Of a DNA stretch of 5,618 nt, positions 5,015 through 5,618 are shown one piece after another; positions within the stretch are counted from its first letter, which is position 1, and the number at the start of each line of letters is the position of its first letter. A program made the position numbers and the translations under genes. A model generated the notes under the pieces. The model had not been told where the DNA came from and searched no databases. It saw nothing but the letters and a program-made list of their open reading frames with translations. Source of the DNA: an uncultured bacterium (lineage in GTDB: Bacteria; Planctomycetota; Phycisphaerae; Sedimentisphaerales; Anaerobacaceae); the NCBI GenBank assembly GCA_913009865.1, contig CAJVYK010000120.1, positions 1 through 5,618 of the forward strand, read 5' to 3'.

Positions 5015-5618
5015 ATGGGTATTACCAGACGCTTCAAAAGCTACTTTTTGCGTGGTATGGCGGTACTATTGCCGACCATGCTGACAATCTGGATATTCAT
5101 CTGGGGTTACGGGTTCATCCAGGAAAACATCAGTATCCATATAAATCGCGGCTTGGTTCGGCTGATAATGTTCATCCAGGGCGAAGGAGGTGTTAGCAAA
5201 GATGTGCTGGACACAATTTGGGTAAAAGGCCCCGGCTCGATAGCCGGTTTTATTATGGCGCTGATTGCCGTTTGCATGGTGGGAGCATTATTGGCCAGCG
5301 TGGTTGGCAGAACGCTGTGGCGAATAATTGAAAAGTTCATAATGAATACACCGTTTTTGAAGCGGGTCTATCCTTATATAAAACAGGTTACCGATTTTTT
5401 TCTTACACAGGACGGTCAGGACAAACTGTCATTTTCAAGAGTTGTCGCCGCTGAGTATCCGCGAAAGGGTATATGGTCGATAGGTATGGTTACCGGCAGT
5501 GGGCTTAAAAAAGTGGCAGACAATCTGGAGAAAGAGCTCCTGACGGTTTTCATTCCTACCTCACCTACGCCGTTTACCGGTTTTATCATAATGGTTCCGA
5601 AAGAACAAACGATAGATT
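5015..5618 (+). CDS. DUF502-family membrane protein, N-terminal 201 residues (3' end outside window)
   Basis: The frame is open from ATG 5015 to the window edge. Features match the DUF502 family (bacterial proteins with two membrane helices and a soluble C-terminal domain): a basic N-terminus (RRFKSYFLRG), a first helix near 15-36 (MAVLLPTMLTIWIFIWGYGF), a periplasmic loop, a second helix near 74-98 (GSIAGFIMALIAVCMVGALLASVVG), then the conserved soluble part. The latter has NTPFLKRVYPYIKQVTDFF at 111-129, a YPRKGIWSIGMVTG strand pair at 148-161, and the signature PTSPTPFTGFIIMVP at 181-195. Plant homologues (COV/LCV) influence vascular patterning; the bacterial function is unknown. An in-frame stop lies at 4988, and the only start between it and the helix is this ATG. 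AGGA at 5009-5012 is only 2 nt away and AAAGGA (4995-5000) is 14 nt away, so ribosome-binding spacing is unusual. By family length, only a small C-terminal part should be missing. Confidence 0.9.
   Translation, partial: MGITRRFKSYFLRGMAVLLPTMLTIWIFIWGYGFIQENISIHINRGLVRLIMFIQGEGGVSKDVLDTIWVKGPGSIAGFIMALIAVCMVGALLASVVGRTLWRIIEKFIMNTPFLKRVYPYIKQVTDFFLTQDGQDKLSFSRVVAAEYPRKGIWSIGMVTGSGLKKVADNLEKELLTVFIPTSPTPFTGFIIMVPKEQTID

Overview
The window holds four well-supported protein genes, one probable edge-truncated secreted protein gene and one doubtful small ORF. Genes left of about 1340 read leftward and genes right of about 1438 read rightward, so they diverge from a short AT-rich intergenic region. 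The organism is a bacterium. Medium GC content, Shine-Dalgarno sites of mixed quality, and a large secreted beta-helix protein with an inserted carbohydrate-binding-like domain would suit a Planctomycetota (Phycisphaerae-like) or similar polysaccharide-degrading environmental lineage. That placement is an inference from style only; no marker gene is present.

Left arm, minus strand. Positions 504 to 1 encode the first 168 residues of an exported protein of unknown function (Sec signal peptide, glycine-rich linker, probable beta-rich domain) whose 3' end lies outside the window. Upstream is a near-consensus sigma-70 promoter (TTGACT, 17 bp, TATAAT at 807-779), flanked by a perfect 14-bp palindrome. 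It gives a leader of about 270 nt that contains hairpins and a possible 64-codon small ORF with its own good ribosome-binding site. Upstream of that lies hisI (phosphoribosyl-AMP cyclohydrolase) as a stand-alone gene with complete metal ligands.

Divergence region (1325-1438). Five degenerate 7-bp tandem units (1354-1388) supply TTGACA-like hexamers on both strands. A plausible rightward promoter (TTGTCA, 17 bp, TATTAT) starts inside the array.

Right arm, plus strand. In order: a polytopic membrane protein of the UPF0104 / lysylphosphatidylglycerol-synthase TM family (1439-2470); a 184-bp gap with two clear dyads and a TTGACA box; a 693-residue secreted right-handed beta-helix protein whose conserved N-terminal segment appears to be split by a CBM-like beta-sandwich domain (2655-4736); a 278-bp gap; and the first 201 residues of a DUF502-family membrane protein (5015 to window end).

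I see no CRISPR array, insertion sequence, tRNA, rRNA or defence system, and no evidence for a dramatic new multi-gene system. The most interesting items are the regulated leader of the truncated secreted protein, the domain insertion in the beta-helix protein, the dyad overlapping that gene's promoter, and the heptamer array at the divergent promoters. The genes do not form one obvious pathway: hisI is amino-acid biosynthesis, the two membrane proteins concern the cell envelope, and the two exported proteins act outside the cytoplasm.
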